Source: Nemertoderma westbladi (taxonomy: Eukaryota > Xenacoelomorpha > Nemertodermatida > Nemertodermatidae). From it: a stretch of DNA of 64,000 nt. Below are positions 9,450 through 18,012 of this stretch, in pieces. The stretch's first letter is position 1. Each line of letters opens with the position of its first letter. The notes under the pieces are model-generated. The model was not told where the DNA came from. It saw only the letters and a list, made by a program, of their open reading frames with translations, and ran no database searches. The stretch spans positions 1-64,000 of the forward strand of contig JAUCBJ010002506.1 in assembly GCA_032718475.1 (NCBI GenBank), written 5' to 3'. Both the position numbers and the translations under genes were made by a program.

Positions 9450-10623
9450 GCGGTTCGGCAAATCTTAATTTTAATAGGCCGTTAGTATATATCGATGGTT
9501 GCGGATCTCTAACATAACCATTGGCGGTTAGATCCCAGGATATGAGTGGGCAATTACCTAAGTAGGTTTCATGGTCTATATTATTACCTCCATAACCGTT
9601 AATATATGTATTAATGTTTTTCATTAATTGAGTATACTCAAAAATGTATGTTCCATCTGTAAAATTAGGCTCGTATATTACACCACCTACTGGAAGACCG
9701 TCTACAATCAGTTCCGTGCATCTAAGGATAAAATGTTCAAATTTCAAGGGATTGCTAATTAATTCTCCCGAATATGCATTATTTGTTATAAAACCGATAA
9801 TAACTAATTTGGGTTTTTTACCATCAAATATGTTTGTTTGGGTGTAATTTGTGGTTTGTGCGGGAATAGTAAATGTTGTAACCTCCTTTTTTTGGAATTG
9901 ATATTCAATATCGTAACTCTCTAAACCTTTAAGGTGACTGCTTTCTATTACGGGATTAACCTCCATTCTAGGGATTAGGATCTTTACTTCATCTAATTCT
10001 AACCGAAGATTTGTCACAGCGTTTGCGTTTGGAGTGATTTTAAAAATAAACGAATTTGATACTTTTCTAAAATGCATTCTTAAATCATACCCGGGTTGTA
10101 TTATTTTAGTTTCAGTATCAAAATCAATTGTCAATCCACTTACAAATTGCATTTGTTTACTAAAGGCATCGCCAATAGGATGCGCACCAGGATCAATTTC
10201 ATTTCCGTGTTCGGATAAAGGCTGATGAAAGCCACCCACCCCCAGTAGCCCATTTTTAGTTTCGTATGTTGTAAATAGTAAATTGGATAAGTACGACTTG
10301 TAGAAATAATGGTTATTGCTATTTTCAACCTGCTTCTCATTAAGGTCTATTTTAATATCACTCCACATAGTTCCAGCGGGGTAATTCAAGATATAAATAT
10401 GGGAGTTTTCAAGTCGTCTATCCCACCGTACAGTACATTTTGTAATTAATAACGCATCTTGCAGTTTCGTATAGAATTCATTGGATCTTGGTACAAGGAA
10501 CGTGACTTCCCTAGACTCACTTCTGAGATTGGATACCGGGTAAATTGTTTCATAATGCTTTGCTTTAAATTCAGTCTGTATTGGCTGTGTAGAAAATAAA
10601 TCTAATTCCTTAATAATTGACAT
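9439..10623 (-). CDS. Polinton major capsid protein (double jelly-roll), C-terminus displaced
   Basis: This 394-aa ORF has the composition and order of a Polinton/adintovirus hexon-like capsid protein. It has an N-terminal arm, a beta-rich first domain with a YKSYLSNLLF helix-like stretch (around 108-120), a loop region around 130-160, and a second beta domain ending LLKLRFAEP. It would form the capsid shell as trimers. The ATG lies 2 nt after the stop of the preceding basic-protein gene (10626-10628). The stop codon at 9439-9441 is inside the (ATCT)n tail of an inserted LINE. The native last ~24 codons lie beyond it at 9191-9262, so the present product is truncated and probably misfolded. 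Confidence 0.8.
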
Positions 10624-10779
10624 TATTAAAAAATACTTTTTTCGCAGTGTTTCAGTTTGCCTTTTATTATTTTTCTCTTTTTACTACGTCGATGATGTAT
10701 GTTCATAGACATTGATCTAGTAGGTCGCTTTAACCCTATTAGTACCGGGCTATAAAATGTTGTACAAATACCGGGAGGG

Positions 10780-10792
10780 GGTCATATTGACC
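10780..10792. promoter_or_regulatory. GGTCAnnnTGACC palindrome, left end of TTAA element
   Basis: GGTCATATTGACC is a perfect inverted repeat with 3-nt spacing, the core geometry of an estrogen-response element. It sits in the subterminal region of the TTAA element and is mirrored at the right end, so a transposase-binding or hairpin role is more likely than hormone response. Confidence 0.4.
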
Positions 10793-11251
10793 CCCCCCTC
10801 TAAAATCTACAAATATTTACGAAAACGTCTGATTTTTTGTTTGTACGTAGGTATCACTTGTCTGGATCCGACCGAAAAAAGAAATTTTCGAAAAAATGTA
10901 CTGGGGTGGTTATATTGCAGCACCAAAATTACAAGTAGTGCACAATTTTCACAAAATTTGAAAGTTACATTTTCGGCTAATTATTTTTCAATACAGGTTT
11001 TTTGGGGTGCAAAATACATTGGAAAATATTTAAAAATGATATGATTACTATAAATGGCTGTTTAGTCCTCTCTGCGTAGGAAAAAAATGAAAAAAACAAG
11101 TAACCAGCACTTTTCAGTTAGAACACAAAATTTTTAATTCACTTATACGATGCTATAAATTCACATTTTCAGGTTTTCAAGGGCGCTGATTCTAATGGAA
11201 TACATTTATAATATGCCAGATCATTGCTACTTGTATTTTTCGGCGTAATTT

Positions 11252-12010
11252 AGCAAATTTTGGTGCTAGCACCAAATTTCGTACCCATCACCAAAAATTA
11301 CAACTTTGCGATGTGCAGTGCTGTTTTTATTGATTCCATCGGATTCAGGACCCTCATAAACCCGTATAACGCAAGAAACAAGGTGATACTATCTACTTAT
11401 CAATTTGCATATTTTCCAAAATTTGGTGCTGGCACAACAATTTTCACCCACCGGCGAAAAATACAAGTTTGAGAACTCTTATGAAATTTTTACTGATTCC
11501 ATTGAATTCAGAACCATCCCAAACCCGTATAACGCAAGAAACAAGGTGACACAATCAATTGATATATTTGATGGTTTTCAAAATTTGGTGCTAGCACCAC
11601 ATTTTGCACCCACATCCGAAAAATACAATTTTGAGATGTCTAGTTCGATAATTATATTTTCCATTGAATTCAGAACAGCCATAAACCTCTAAAACGCAAG
11701 AAATACATTGTCACAAGCAATTTTATATATTGAATGGATTTTCAAAATTTCGTGCTTGCACCAAAATTAGCACACAGCACCGAAAAATACAAGTTTGATA
11801 CGCTTGGTTCAACTCGTATATATTTCATCGAATCCAGAACCTCAAAAAACCCCAATTGCGTAAAAAACAAGTTTCAAACAATCAATTTACAAAATTGACT
11901 TATTTCAAAATTTGGTGCTGGCACCAAAATTTGGCACCCATCGAAAAAAACAAGTTTGAAATTTCTAAATCAATTTATATGAATTCCATCCAATTTCTAA
12001 CACCAAAAAA
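11252..12010. repeat. Diverged ~165-bp tandem repeat inside the TTAA element
   Basis: About five diverged units begin at roughly 11252, 11418, 11578, 11745 and 11912. Each has a GGTGCTAGCACC-type palindrome, then CGAAAAATACAAGTTTGA, then a TTCCATTGAATTCAGAACC-like block and an AACGCAAGAAACAAGGTG-like block. Confidence 0.7.
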
Positions 12011-12251
12011 CCGGTGTAAATCAAAAATAGAGATGTTACAATTCATATTTAATGAAATGTAATTTTCAAAAAACGTCTCAAAAAAAGTGCCAAAAGTAGG
12101 GTTAAAATATGGTGCTATAACTCGAAAAGTACCCAATATTTTTGAAAACGGTTTTCACTACCATGAAGACAATAGATTTTTAGGAAAAGTCATAAAATTT
12201 CAGATTCGCAACTGCGTTTGTTTCAGAATTATAATAAAAAAACCACGGGGG

Positions 12252-12264
12252 GGTCATATTGACC
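12252..12264. promoter_or_regulatory. GGTCAnnnTGACC palindrome, right end of TTAA element
   Basis: Identical 13-mer to that at 10780-10792, again flanked by runs of G and C, just inside the right terminus. Confidence 0.4.
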
Positions 12265-12433
12265 CCCCCCCCGGGTTTAATAGGGTTAAGTCTCTATAAA
12301 CTTTTTCTACAACAGATCTTGTGGATGGTTTCATTTTATTTAATGCTTTATTAATAACCGTATTAGCCTGCTGATGTAAGACCCGCTTACCTTTTGGTAT
12401 TACGTGTTGTCTCATAAATTTTGTGGTAAATGG

Positions 12434-12748
12434 TTAAGCTTTTTGTAACACTTTTTTTGCTAATGGCTTACCAAATTTTTTCAATGTAGATAAAGCATCT
12501 GTAAATATACCTTCCCCGTGTTGATTTGTTCGCAACATACCTCTACGATAAGGTTGAAAACGACGTTGTTTTAAGTTTGGACCAAATGCACCAATTTGTT
12601 GTCCGTAAGGGTCAATATATGAACCACCACGAAAAACAGGAACTTGCGTCGAGCCTCTCGTACTTCTACCACCTTTAAAAACAGCAAGATTAGAGTCTGC
12701 ACCCCCATATTGAGGTTTACTGTATCTTTGAAATAAATCGGAATCCAT
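12434..12748 (-). CDS. Gly-Gly-rich minor virion protein (pVI/pX-like position), possibly truncated
   Basis: This 104-aa protein is rich in Gly and Arg, with several GG dipeptides (YGGAD, KGGRS, RGGSY) that could be sites for the element's protease. A C-terminal amphipathic basic segment (about 85-104) looks like an adenovirus pVI-type membrane-active or core-binding helix. The start is 1 nt from the stop of the 286-aa minor capsid gene. Translation ends at TAA 12434-12436, but the same frame stays open afterwards through 12286. The stop may therefore be a nonsense mutation in a longer gene. Function is inferred from position and composition only. Confidence 0.6.
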   Translation of the reverse strand: MDSDLFQRYSKPQYGGADSNLAVFKGGRSTRGSTQVPVFRGGSYIDPYGQQIGAFGPNLKQRRFQPYRRGMLRTNQHGEGIFTDALSTLKKFGKPLAKKVLQKA

Positions 12749-12749
12749 T

Positions 12750-13610
12750 TTAATTTATTCGTTTAAAGTGTAAGGTAATTGAAGTTGTCCCGTATTCAAA
12801 ATTCAAATCTTTTCCTTCTTTGTCTGTTATTTCAATATGAATGTATGTTATCTTATATGATTTTTTTACAGGGATATAATGAATTGTATCCTTGACAAAT
12901 TCTTTATTTATTACACTACCATATTTCACATCATCAGGTATCGCGACACGACGAAGTAAGGCTAAACCAAAGTCATTAATATATTCATTTTCAATTATAT
13001 TAGTAGTCACGTACATGTTCGATTTAGGTTCTGGAATATAATTGGGTGGTTGAGGGCATAAAAATACCATCTGGTAAGCTTTTTCTTCATTTCCGATAAC
13101 CTTTATTAAATAACCCTTTATATTATTTTTCGTCTTTAAAATAATTTTAAAATTTGGATTTAAATTCGCGCCGAGATTATTTTCAGTAATTCCAAAATAA
13201 TAGGCTAATTGTTGACCTATAAATAACTCTCGTACTGTTTTCCCTAAAATAAATTGCAGCCTATTTTGCTGAGTATTTTCAACTATTTGTAATTTATCTT
13301 TCAATGCCCCAGTGTTAAAATAATCTATAATGTCATTGATACTGTAGAACAATCCGGATGGAAGTGTATCCTCAAAATTTTTTTTCCCTTTTTTTAATAA
13401 AATAACATTCTCTACATTGTTATACATGGACGGCAATATGGCTAAGTAAAATATACTTTTTATACCTACCACCCAGTTTTCGTTTGGATTTATAGGTAAG
13501 GCGCCATGGAAATTGATCTGATAATTACTACCAGTATTACGAGGAAAATCAATTGGACAGGAGTTACTTGGTAGTCTAACGTAGAGCTCATCCATCACCA
13601 CCACCACCAC
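12750..13610 (-). CDS. Penton-like minor capsid protein, copy 2
   Basis: This 286-aa protein belongs to the Polinton minor capsid family often labelled F54H12.2-like in databases. It is beta-rich and ends in a conserved-looking pattern: IHIEITDKEGKDLNFEYG followed by a TxxLHFKR strand. It resembles the C-terminus of the adjacent 292-aa ORF (RDGQGELINFNGG, then TVITLKL), so the two are paralogues. The initiator may be the Met at 13595 (MDELYVRL) rather than the Val-rich start at 13610. Either way it overlaps the 3' end of the upstream gene. It would form capsid vertices together with its paralogue. Confidence 0.75.
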   Translation of the reverse strand: MVVVVMDELYVRLPSNSCPIDFPRNTGSNYQINFHGALPINPNENWVVGIKSIFYLAILPSMYNNVENVILLKKGKKNFEDTLPSGLFYSINDIIDYFNTGALKDKLQIVENTQQNRLQFILGKTVRELFIGQQLAYYFGITENNLGANLNPNFKIILKTKNNIKGYLIKVIGNEEKAYQMVFLCPQPPNYIPEPKSNMYVTTNIIENEYINDFGLALLRRVAIPDDVKYGSVINKEFVKDTIHYIPVKKSYKITYIHIEITDKEGKDLNFEYGTTSITLHFKRIN

Positions 13611-14466
13611 CGCTTATTAACTTAAGTGTTATAACAGTGCGACCACCGTTGAAATTAATTAATTCACCTTGGCCGTCACGTAAAGTAATTAAGATTGTTT
13701 TTAGTTTTTTATTCAACAACGGGTAATAGCAAATGCTCTCGTATTCGTGATTAATATATTTTCGATTTAATTGTGTTAAAGGACAGGTTCTTAAGAGCGG
13801 AGCTAAAGCGTCGCCAACAAATGAGCTCTTAATAATATCTGTATATATGAAGATAGTGTCTTTATTACGAGTAATATTCGTGGGAGCTGGAAAATCTAAA
13901 ATCCCAATTTCCGAGATTTTTGGTCCACTATAATTTAAAATTAATATCGGCTGTTCTATATTGCTTAATTCATCCACTGTAGTGGTACTGTATATATCCC
14001 AATTCGGAATACCCAGATGATTCTGATCCAATAACGGTTTTAAACCTAGAATTTGAATTAAATCACCATGTAGACTTAATTGTATTTTTTTCAACTTTTT
14101 AGGAAATTTAAATTTAATTCTAGAATTATTTGTATTAAAAATGAATTCGAAATCTCTATATTTCGCTTCAGAATTAAACAGTTTATGTATATCATCAATA
14201 ATGACTTGAATAGAGCTATGCATACCAGGAAATAAACTGTATAATTTGGCATCTTTTGCATCTACCCCGATTGACAGCGAGATTTGAGTTTGCAGAGTAA
14301 TATTACTGTATGTTGCTTGATATTGTATCTCCGCGAGTCCAATTTTAGCATTTGGACCAATATATAATTCTTCGGCTAAATCAACAGTAAACTCACTAGG
14401 GTTATTATTGGGGTAAGTGTTTAATGAGCTATCTGAAAGTAGAGTGATATATGTATCTACAGCCAT
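13588..14466 (-). CDS. Penton-like minor capsid protein, copy 1
   Basis: This 292-aa protein starts MAVDTYITLLSDSS and continues with a Pro/Asn-rich YPNNNPSEFTVDL segment, as in Polinton minor capsid proteins where a strand follows the 'SN.S...YPdN' motif. The C-terminal RDGQGELINFNGG plus TVITLKL strand is shared with the neighbouring 286-aa paralogue. The ATG is directly preceded by (AAT)4 on the sense strand, a leader seen at several genes of this element. The 3' end is a Gly-rich run (GGGGGDG) coded by CACCACCACC repeats that overlaps the next gene's start by 23 nt. It appears intact. Confidence 0.75.
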   Translation of the reverse strand: MAVDTYITLLSDSSLNTYPNNNPSEFTVDLAEELYIGPNAKIGLAEIQYQATYSNITLQTQISLSIGVDAKDAKLYSLFPGMHSSIQVIIDDIHKLFNSEAKYRDFEFIFNTNNSRIKFKFPKKLKKIQLSLHGDLIQILGLKPLLDQNHLGIPNWDIYSTTTVDELSNIEQPILILNYSGPKISEIGILDFPAPTNITRNKDTIFIYTDIIKSSFVGDALAPLLRTCPLTQLNRKYINHEYESICYYPLLNKKLKTILITLRDGQGELINFNGGRTVITLKLISGGGGGDG

Positions 14467-14809
14467 TATTATTATTATTTAAGCTCTCTACTTGACTCCT
14501 TTGTACATACAGTACAGTACAGTCTGGTATAATGTTAAATTATAGACATCTGTGACCACGTTCATTCCCCCCGCTTCTACAGTATATGTGCTTCTACAGT
14601 ATATGCGAGGGATCAATATTTTACTGGCTTTATTTAAAGCGAATGAACTATAGTATAGTAATATCATTCGAGTTAATATTGATTGATTGATTGATTAATT
14701 AATTACGGACATATGTGCCCAAAATGAATTAATATACAGTATAAACCTAAACTTATTGAATATGCTGTACCCACGACTGTTTCTTGGATCCAATGAATCG
14801 GACTAAATA
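14467..14809. other. Intergenic spacer between integrase and minor capsid genes
   Basis: No ORF is seen. The spacer contains TACAGTA repeats, a duplicated CTTCTACAGTATATG at about 14574-14606, and a GATT tetranucleotide run at about 14681-14695. It is the likely promoter region of the capsid block. Confidence 0.4.
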
Positions 14810-15847
14810 TTATTTTTTCCCATTGCGTACACGTTCTTTAAGTTTGCCAATATTTTTATCAATCGGGAGATAAATATTACTATTCGGGTGGACCTTTTGG
14901 AGTTCGTATGAATAAAATGAGCCATTTATTATAGCTCCAGCGCTGTCCTTAATATCGAACATTACCGCTGGTACTCTATCCAATCTGACCCGATGAATAA
15001 TAAATAATTCACGTGTCCATTGTTCTCGATAGCCTTTAGCAAAAGCAGTACGAGCGATAGATAATCGTACTGTATCTCCAACTTTAAATTTTATTTTCTT
15101 GTGATTAATCTGTCTATATTTCCCATATAATCTATTCATTAATTCAGTTTCATTAAATTTATTAACTTCAATGGGTGTCATTTTTATTGTCCTATGATAT
15201 GACCTATTATAAGCATAAATGAGCTTCGGTAAAATTTTTATCCAAACATTATTTCCCCGTTGTGTGAAAATTTTGAACATCCTTGTTTTTAATGTTCTAT
15301 TGAATCTCTCGACAATAGCCGCCTTATTCACAGAATACATTACATAATACTTTATACCAATAGTATCTAAATATTTCCTTACAGATTTATTTAGAAACTC
15401 AGACCCTTGATCGGTTGCGATTCTGTTTGGTTTTCCTTTCTGGAATATTTTTTGCAATATACTAATAATTTCAATACCCTTTTTTGTTTTCATACCATAG
15501 GCAAAAGCAAGCCGGCTAAAGGCATCAATACATGTTAATATATAGTTATAATTATTATTTTGCGATTTATATTGCTGCATATCCACCAGATCTATCATAT
15601 CATCATATATATCTTTTAAGCCTCCCGTAAATATTTTAGATGATGGATAATGATGTCTACGTGGTGCGTGAAGGGAGAATGTCTTTTACCCGCTCAACCA
15701 TTTCTGGGCTTGAGCTGGTTTGATGTTTGCAGCTTTTGCTAATTTTGCGATACTTGCAAATCCCGCAGGGGATGAAGGATCTAAATAAATTCTTAACAGT
15801 TTTTTGTCTAAGCTTCGGCTTAAAATCGGTTTCATCTTGCGTGGCAT
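14810..15847 (-). pseudogene. Retroviral-type (DDE) integrase of Polinton, one nonsense codon
   Basis: The integrase frame runs 346 codons from ATG 15847 to 14810, with a TAA at 15686-15688 (codon 54). Upstream of it the frame has a helical N-terminal domain ending KWLSG. Downstream it continues SLHAPRRHHYP and then the catalytic core. The core has D in DLVDM, D in ATDQGSEF and E in AAIVERFNR, the rve D,D,E triad. A C-terminal SH3/chromo-like part follows (KFKVGDTVRLS and EQWTRELFIIHRV). Translation from the Met at 15598 would give a 262-aa core plus C-terminal domain without the N-terminal domain. The enzyme integrates the element's DNA into host chromosomes. The nonsense codon suggests this copy cannot make the full-length form. 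Confidence 0.85.
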
Positions 15848-15898
15848 CTTTTCGACAACCGCAAGTAATATGTATATTCAAATCTCTTATAAAGGGCA

Positions 15899-16069
15899 TC
15901 ACTGTAAAAACAACTGAAATTTTTTTATTATTTTCTTTGAAGTTGATGTTTTAAAGGGTTTTCTTTTTGTAGTATTTACTCTAGGTATATCTTGAGGTTT
16001 TAAATCAGTAGCTAACGGTTTACTCGATACTAAATATAATTTTCTAAATGTTACTCCTGTTTTAACCAT
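15899..16069 (-). CDS. Small basic 56-aa protein
   Basis: The ORF starts at ATG 16069, 2 nt after the stop of the 127-aa gene, and ends with TGA at 15899-15901. It is Lys-rich (TKRKPFKTSTSKKIIKKF) and hydrophobic at the end. Such short basic ORFs are common in Polintons and adenovirus-like elements, where some are DNA-condensing core proteins. Evidence is limited to spacing, charge and the same strand as its neighbours. Confidence 0.4.
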   Translation of the reverse strand: MVKTGVTFRKLYLVSSKPLATDLKPQDIPRVNTTKRKPFKTSTSKKIIKKFQLFLQ

Positions 16070-16071
16070 TA

Positions 16072-16455
16072 TTACCGTCCGCGGTTAATTTTTTTCGCAA
16101 TAGCCGCTCCAGTGGCGGCGGCACCGGCACTCGCGGCGAGTTTCGCACCAATGCCGAGTAAGGGTATTAGAAACGGTAGTATGCCTCCAGATTGATTGCT
16201 TAACTTTTTTCTGTAACTTGATATATTTTTTGTTTTACGGTTGAGTGATTTCAATACCTTTTTATAGCGGCGAATATTTCTAAATGAATGAGGGGACAAT
16301 TGTACGTTACCTTTTAGAACATTTAATGCAGTATTTACAATGAGCCGTATTAATTCGTTACTCGCGGTATGGTTAATAAAATAAGTTCTTTGTTGAGGGG
16401 TAGCGCTCCGTAGAAATTCCAGTTCGTTACGATATTTCTGCACAAGTCTATTCAT
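16072..16455 (-). CDS. Small virion-type protein with GG motif and hydrophobic C-terminus
   Basis: This 127-aa protein has a helical N-terminal half (MNRLVQKYRNELEFLRSA, then VNTALNVLKGNVQLS), a basic middle (RRYKKVLKSL ... SSYRKKLSNQSGG) and a hydrophobic Ala/Gly/Leu-rich tail (about 94-122) ending KKINRGR. The layout 'NVLkGNVpLs ... KkLl.Q.GG + hydrophobic tail' recurs in small proteins of many Polintons and adintoviruses. The SGG site could be cut by the protease to release the hydrophobic peptide. It may act in membrane penetration or core packing; this is inference. It lies between the ATPase and the integrase. Confidence 0.6.
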   Translation of the reverse strand: MNRLVQKYRNELEFLRSATPQQRTYFINHTASNELIRLIVNTALNVLKGNVQLSPHSFRNIRRYKKVLKSLNRKTKNISSYRKKLSNQSGGILPFLIPLLGIGAKLAASAGAAATGAAIAKKINRGR

Positions 16456-16583
16456 TGTTGCAACATTATTGAAAATTGTTACAAAATATTAATTATTTAT
16501 TATTATTATTATTATTATTTTCGCTACGTTTATAGTCAATGTAATTTTTAATGTAACAATTATGATTACGAAATATATCCGAT

Positions 16584-17165
16584 CTAAATCTTAAATGTTC
16601 GGGTGTGTAAATCAATTAAGAAATGTGAAAATGGTTCAATAGTCGCATCTTGATAGGAATCTACTAAAAATTTGGTCTGCCCTGGTAACATCTGCTTCGC
16701 GAAATTTAAAACCGATAAACTGTCTCGCGGATTTTTCATTAATACTAAAGTATGGCTATTAATTGATCTTGTGCGGTTATGCTTCCCACCGTAAAACATG
16801 TTTTGCGTTATAAAACAAATAAATATATTGGAATGATGAGCTACCTTAGTAAACAATACAGTTAAAGCTGTACTGGACTCAGTTTCTGTTAATAAATCAT
16901 CTATAATTAATAAATCTCGACTATTCACTAAACTATCTATATTTTCTGGCAAACCTTTGTAAAGGTGAGTAATACCAGGAATAGTTGGGGGATTGCTCCC
17001 GTAACAATACAATACTCGTAAGGGGGCTTCGTTGAAACAACCATTCTTGTGTTTAATTAAATTGCTAACAAATGTTGACTTTCCAGAACCAGATGGGCCA
17101 GAAATTATCATACTCATTCCCATTTGAAAGTTTAAATTATATGGACCTGAATTAAAGTCAGCCAT
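16584..17165 (-). CDS. Genome-packaging ATPase (A32/FtsK-HerA family)
   Basis: This 193-aa P-loop ATPase has Walker A GPSGSGKST (23-31), Walker B LLIIDD (85-90) and a downstream sensor-like strand FICFITQN (about 115-122). The length is at the short end for Polinton ATPases (about 190-260). The ATG is preceded on the sense strand by (AAT)5. It would pump the element's DNA into the capsid. The frame is intact. Confidence 0.9.
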   Translation of the reverse strand: MADFNSGPYNLNFQMGMSMIISGPSGSGKSTFVSNLIKHKNGCFNEAPLRVLYCYGSNPPTIPGITHLYKGLPENIDSLVNSRDLLIIDDLLTETESSTALTVLFTKVAHHSNIFICFITQNMFYGGKHNRTRSINSHTLVLMKNPRDSLSVLNFAKQMLPGQTKFLVDSYQDATIEPFSHFLIDLHTRTFKI

Positions 17166-17377
17166 TTATTATTATTATTAAGATATATCAACAATACAAT
17201 ATAATATAATATAAATATAAATATCAATAAACCATCACCATTACTATGTATATAACAATAATTGATGCAACTACAATATTAGAGTACTGTATATTTAATT
17301 AACATATGACACAACTACAGTATGTGACGCTCGCTGCAACAAAAGGTGCTATTTCCAATTATAGTATAGACTCATTT

Positions 17378-17827
17378 TCAAGCATGGTGAGCGTCTTTAT
17401 ACGCGAAATAATGATAGGTAACATCGGCGGTTTGGAAATCACTTCCCGAGAATTTCGCGCTAATGATTTTTTTATGTTCGCTGCTAAAAAAATAAGGAAT
17501 ATAGTAGCAACACCGTCGTACTACATTTCTATAAAAAATATTCTCCAATATTGTAAATAAATCTCCCGGATCATTACTTTCCGCAGAAATATAAGTTATA
17601 TTGCGAAGCTCTTTCCAATAATAGGGTTGGTATCTTGCCAACTTTATATTAAACTTAGATATGGGTGCGCGACAAATAGGACAAATTTTAGAACAATAAT
17701 TATTAATTTCGGAATATTGTACAATACATTGTACGCAAGTTGCATGTTTATTTTCACATTTATAATAATCTCGATGTTGCAATAACTTAGAATAGCAAAC
17801 TGGACATTTTTCATTTAAAATATCCAT
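17378..17827 (-). CDS. RING-finger (C3HC4) protein, probable E3 ubiquitin ligase
   Basis: This 149-aa protein carries an N-terminal RING: C8-x2-C11, C24, H28, C31-x2-C34, C49-x2-C52 (CPVC ... CENKH..CVQC ... CPIC). The C-terminal 90 residues have no recognised domain and include aromatic residues and a CC pair. RING proteins are captured by several Polintons and DNA viruses and may redirect host ubiquitination. The substrate is unknown. It lies upstream of the ATPase on the same strand with its own poly-A-rich leader. Confidence 0.7.
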   Translation of the reverse strand: MDILNEKCPVCYSKLLQHRDYYKCENKHATCVQCIVQYSEINNYCSKICPICRAPISKFNIKLARYQPYYWKELRNITYISAESNDPGDLFTILENIFYRNVVRRCCYYIPYFFSSEHKKIISAKFSGSDFQTADVTYHYFAYKDAHHA

Positions 17828-18012
17828 TTTCCAAATTTTAAAGTAAATTGAAAATAATTACCTCAATACACAACAACAAACAAATCTGTTATACTGTATA
17901 TGCAATTACTACTACAATTTTCGATTATTTAAAATTTGATGTTTTTTTTCATAATTAAAAACATCAAAATTTTATAAATAATCATAAAATATTTATAATA
18001 TAGCGGGAAAAG
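17828..18012. other. AT-rich spacer with inverted repeat
   Basis: AAAATTTGATGTTTTTTTTC and AAAAACATCAAAATTTT at about 17930-17975 are inverted and can form a stem with an A/T loop. It lies downstream of the 147-aa gene and could act as a 3'-end or terminator-like structure. Confidence 0.3.

Larger units (their letters stand above)
10734..12285. mobile_element. Non-autonomous TTAA-target (piggyBac-like) element inside the Polinton
   Basis: The 1,552-bp insert is bounded by TTAA on both sides (10730-10733 and 12286-12289). Termini are CCCTATTA and its reverse complement, with further CCGGG matches. Both subterminal regions carry GGTCATATTGACC flanked by G/C runs. TTAA target duplication plus CCC-starting TIRs are piggyBac-superfamily hallmarks. 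No transposase is encoded; the only ORFs are short and low-complexity. Confidence 0.8.
10626..12415 (-). pseudogene. Basic virion-type protein gene split by a TTAA transposon
   Basis: On the minus strand an ORF opens at ATG 12415 and runs to the TTAA at 12286-12289. It resumes beyond the element from 10729 to a TAA at 10626-10628, with the frame preserved if one TTAA copy is counted. Both parts are Lys/Arg-rich; the second contains an RRSKKRK cluster. The frame is also continuous with the ORF ending at 12434, separated by a single in-frame TAA. So this may be the C-terminal half of that protein rather than a separate gene. It resembles the DNA- or core-binding small virion proteins of adenovirus-like elements. 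Confidence 0.55.

Noticed and set aside
10780-10792. Functional estrogen-response element
   Set aside because: The match is exact for the core but lies in transposon ends, mirrored at both termini; transposase binding is simpler.
17306-17560. 84-aa plus-strand ORF in the RING-finger gene
   Set aside because: It lies antisense within and beyond the RING gene, which has clear zinc ligands; no features of its own.
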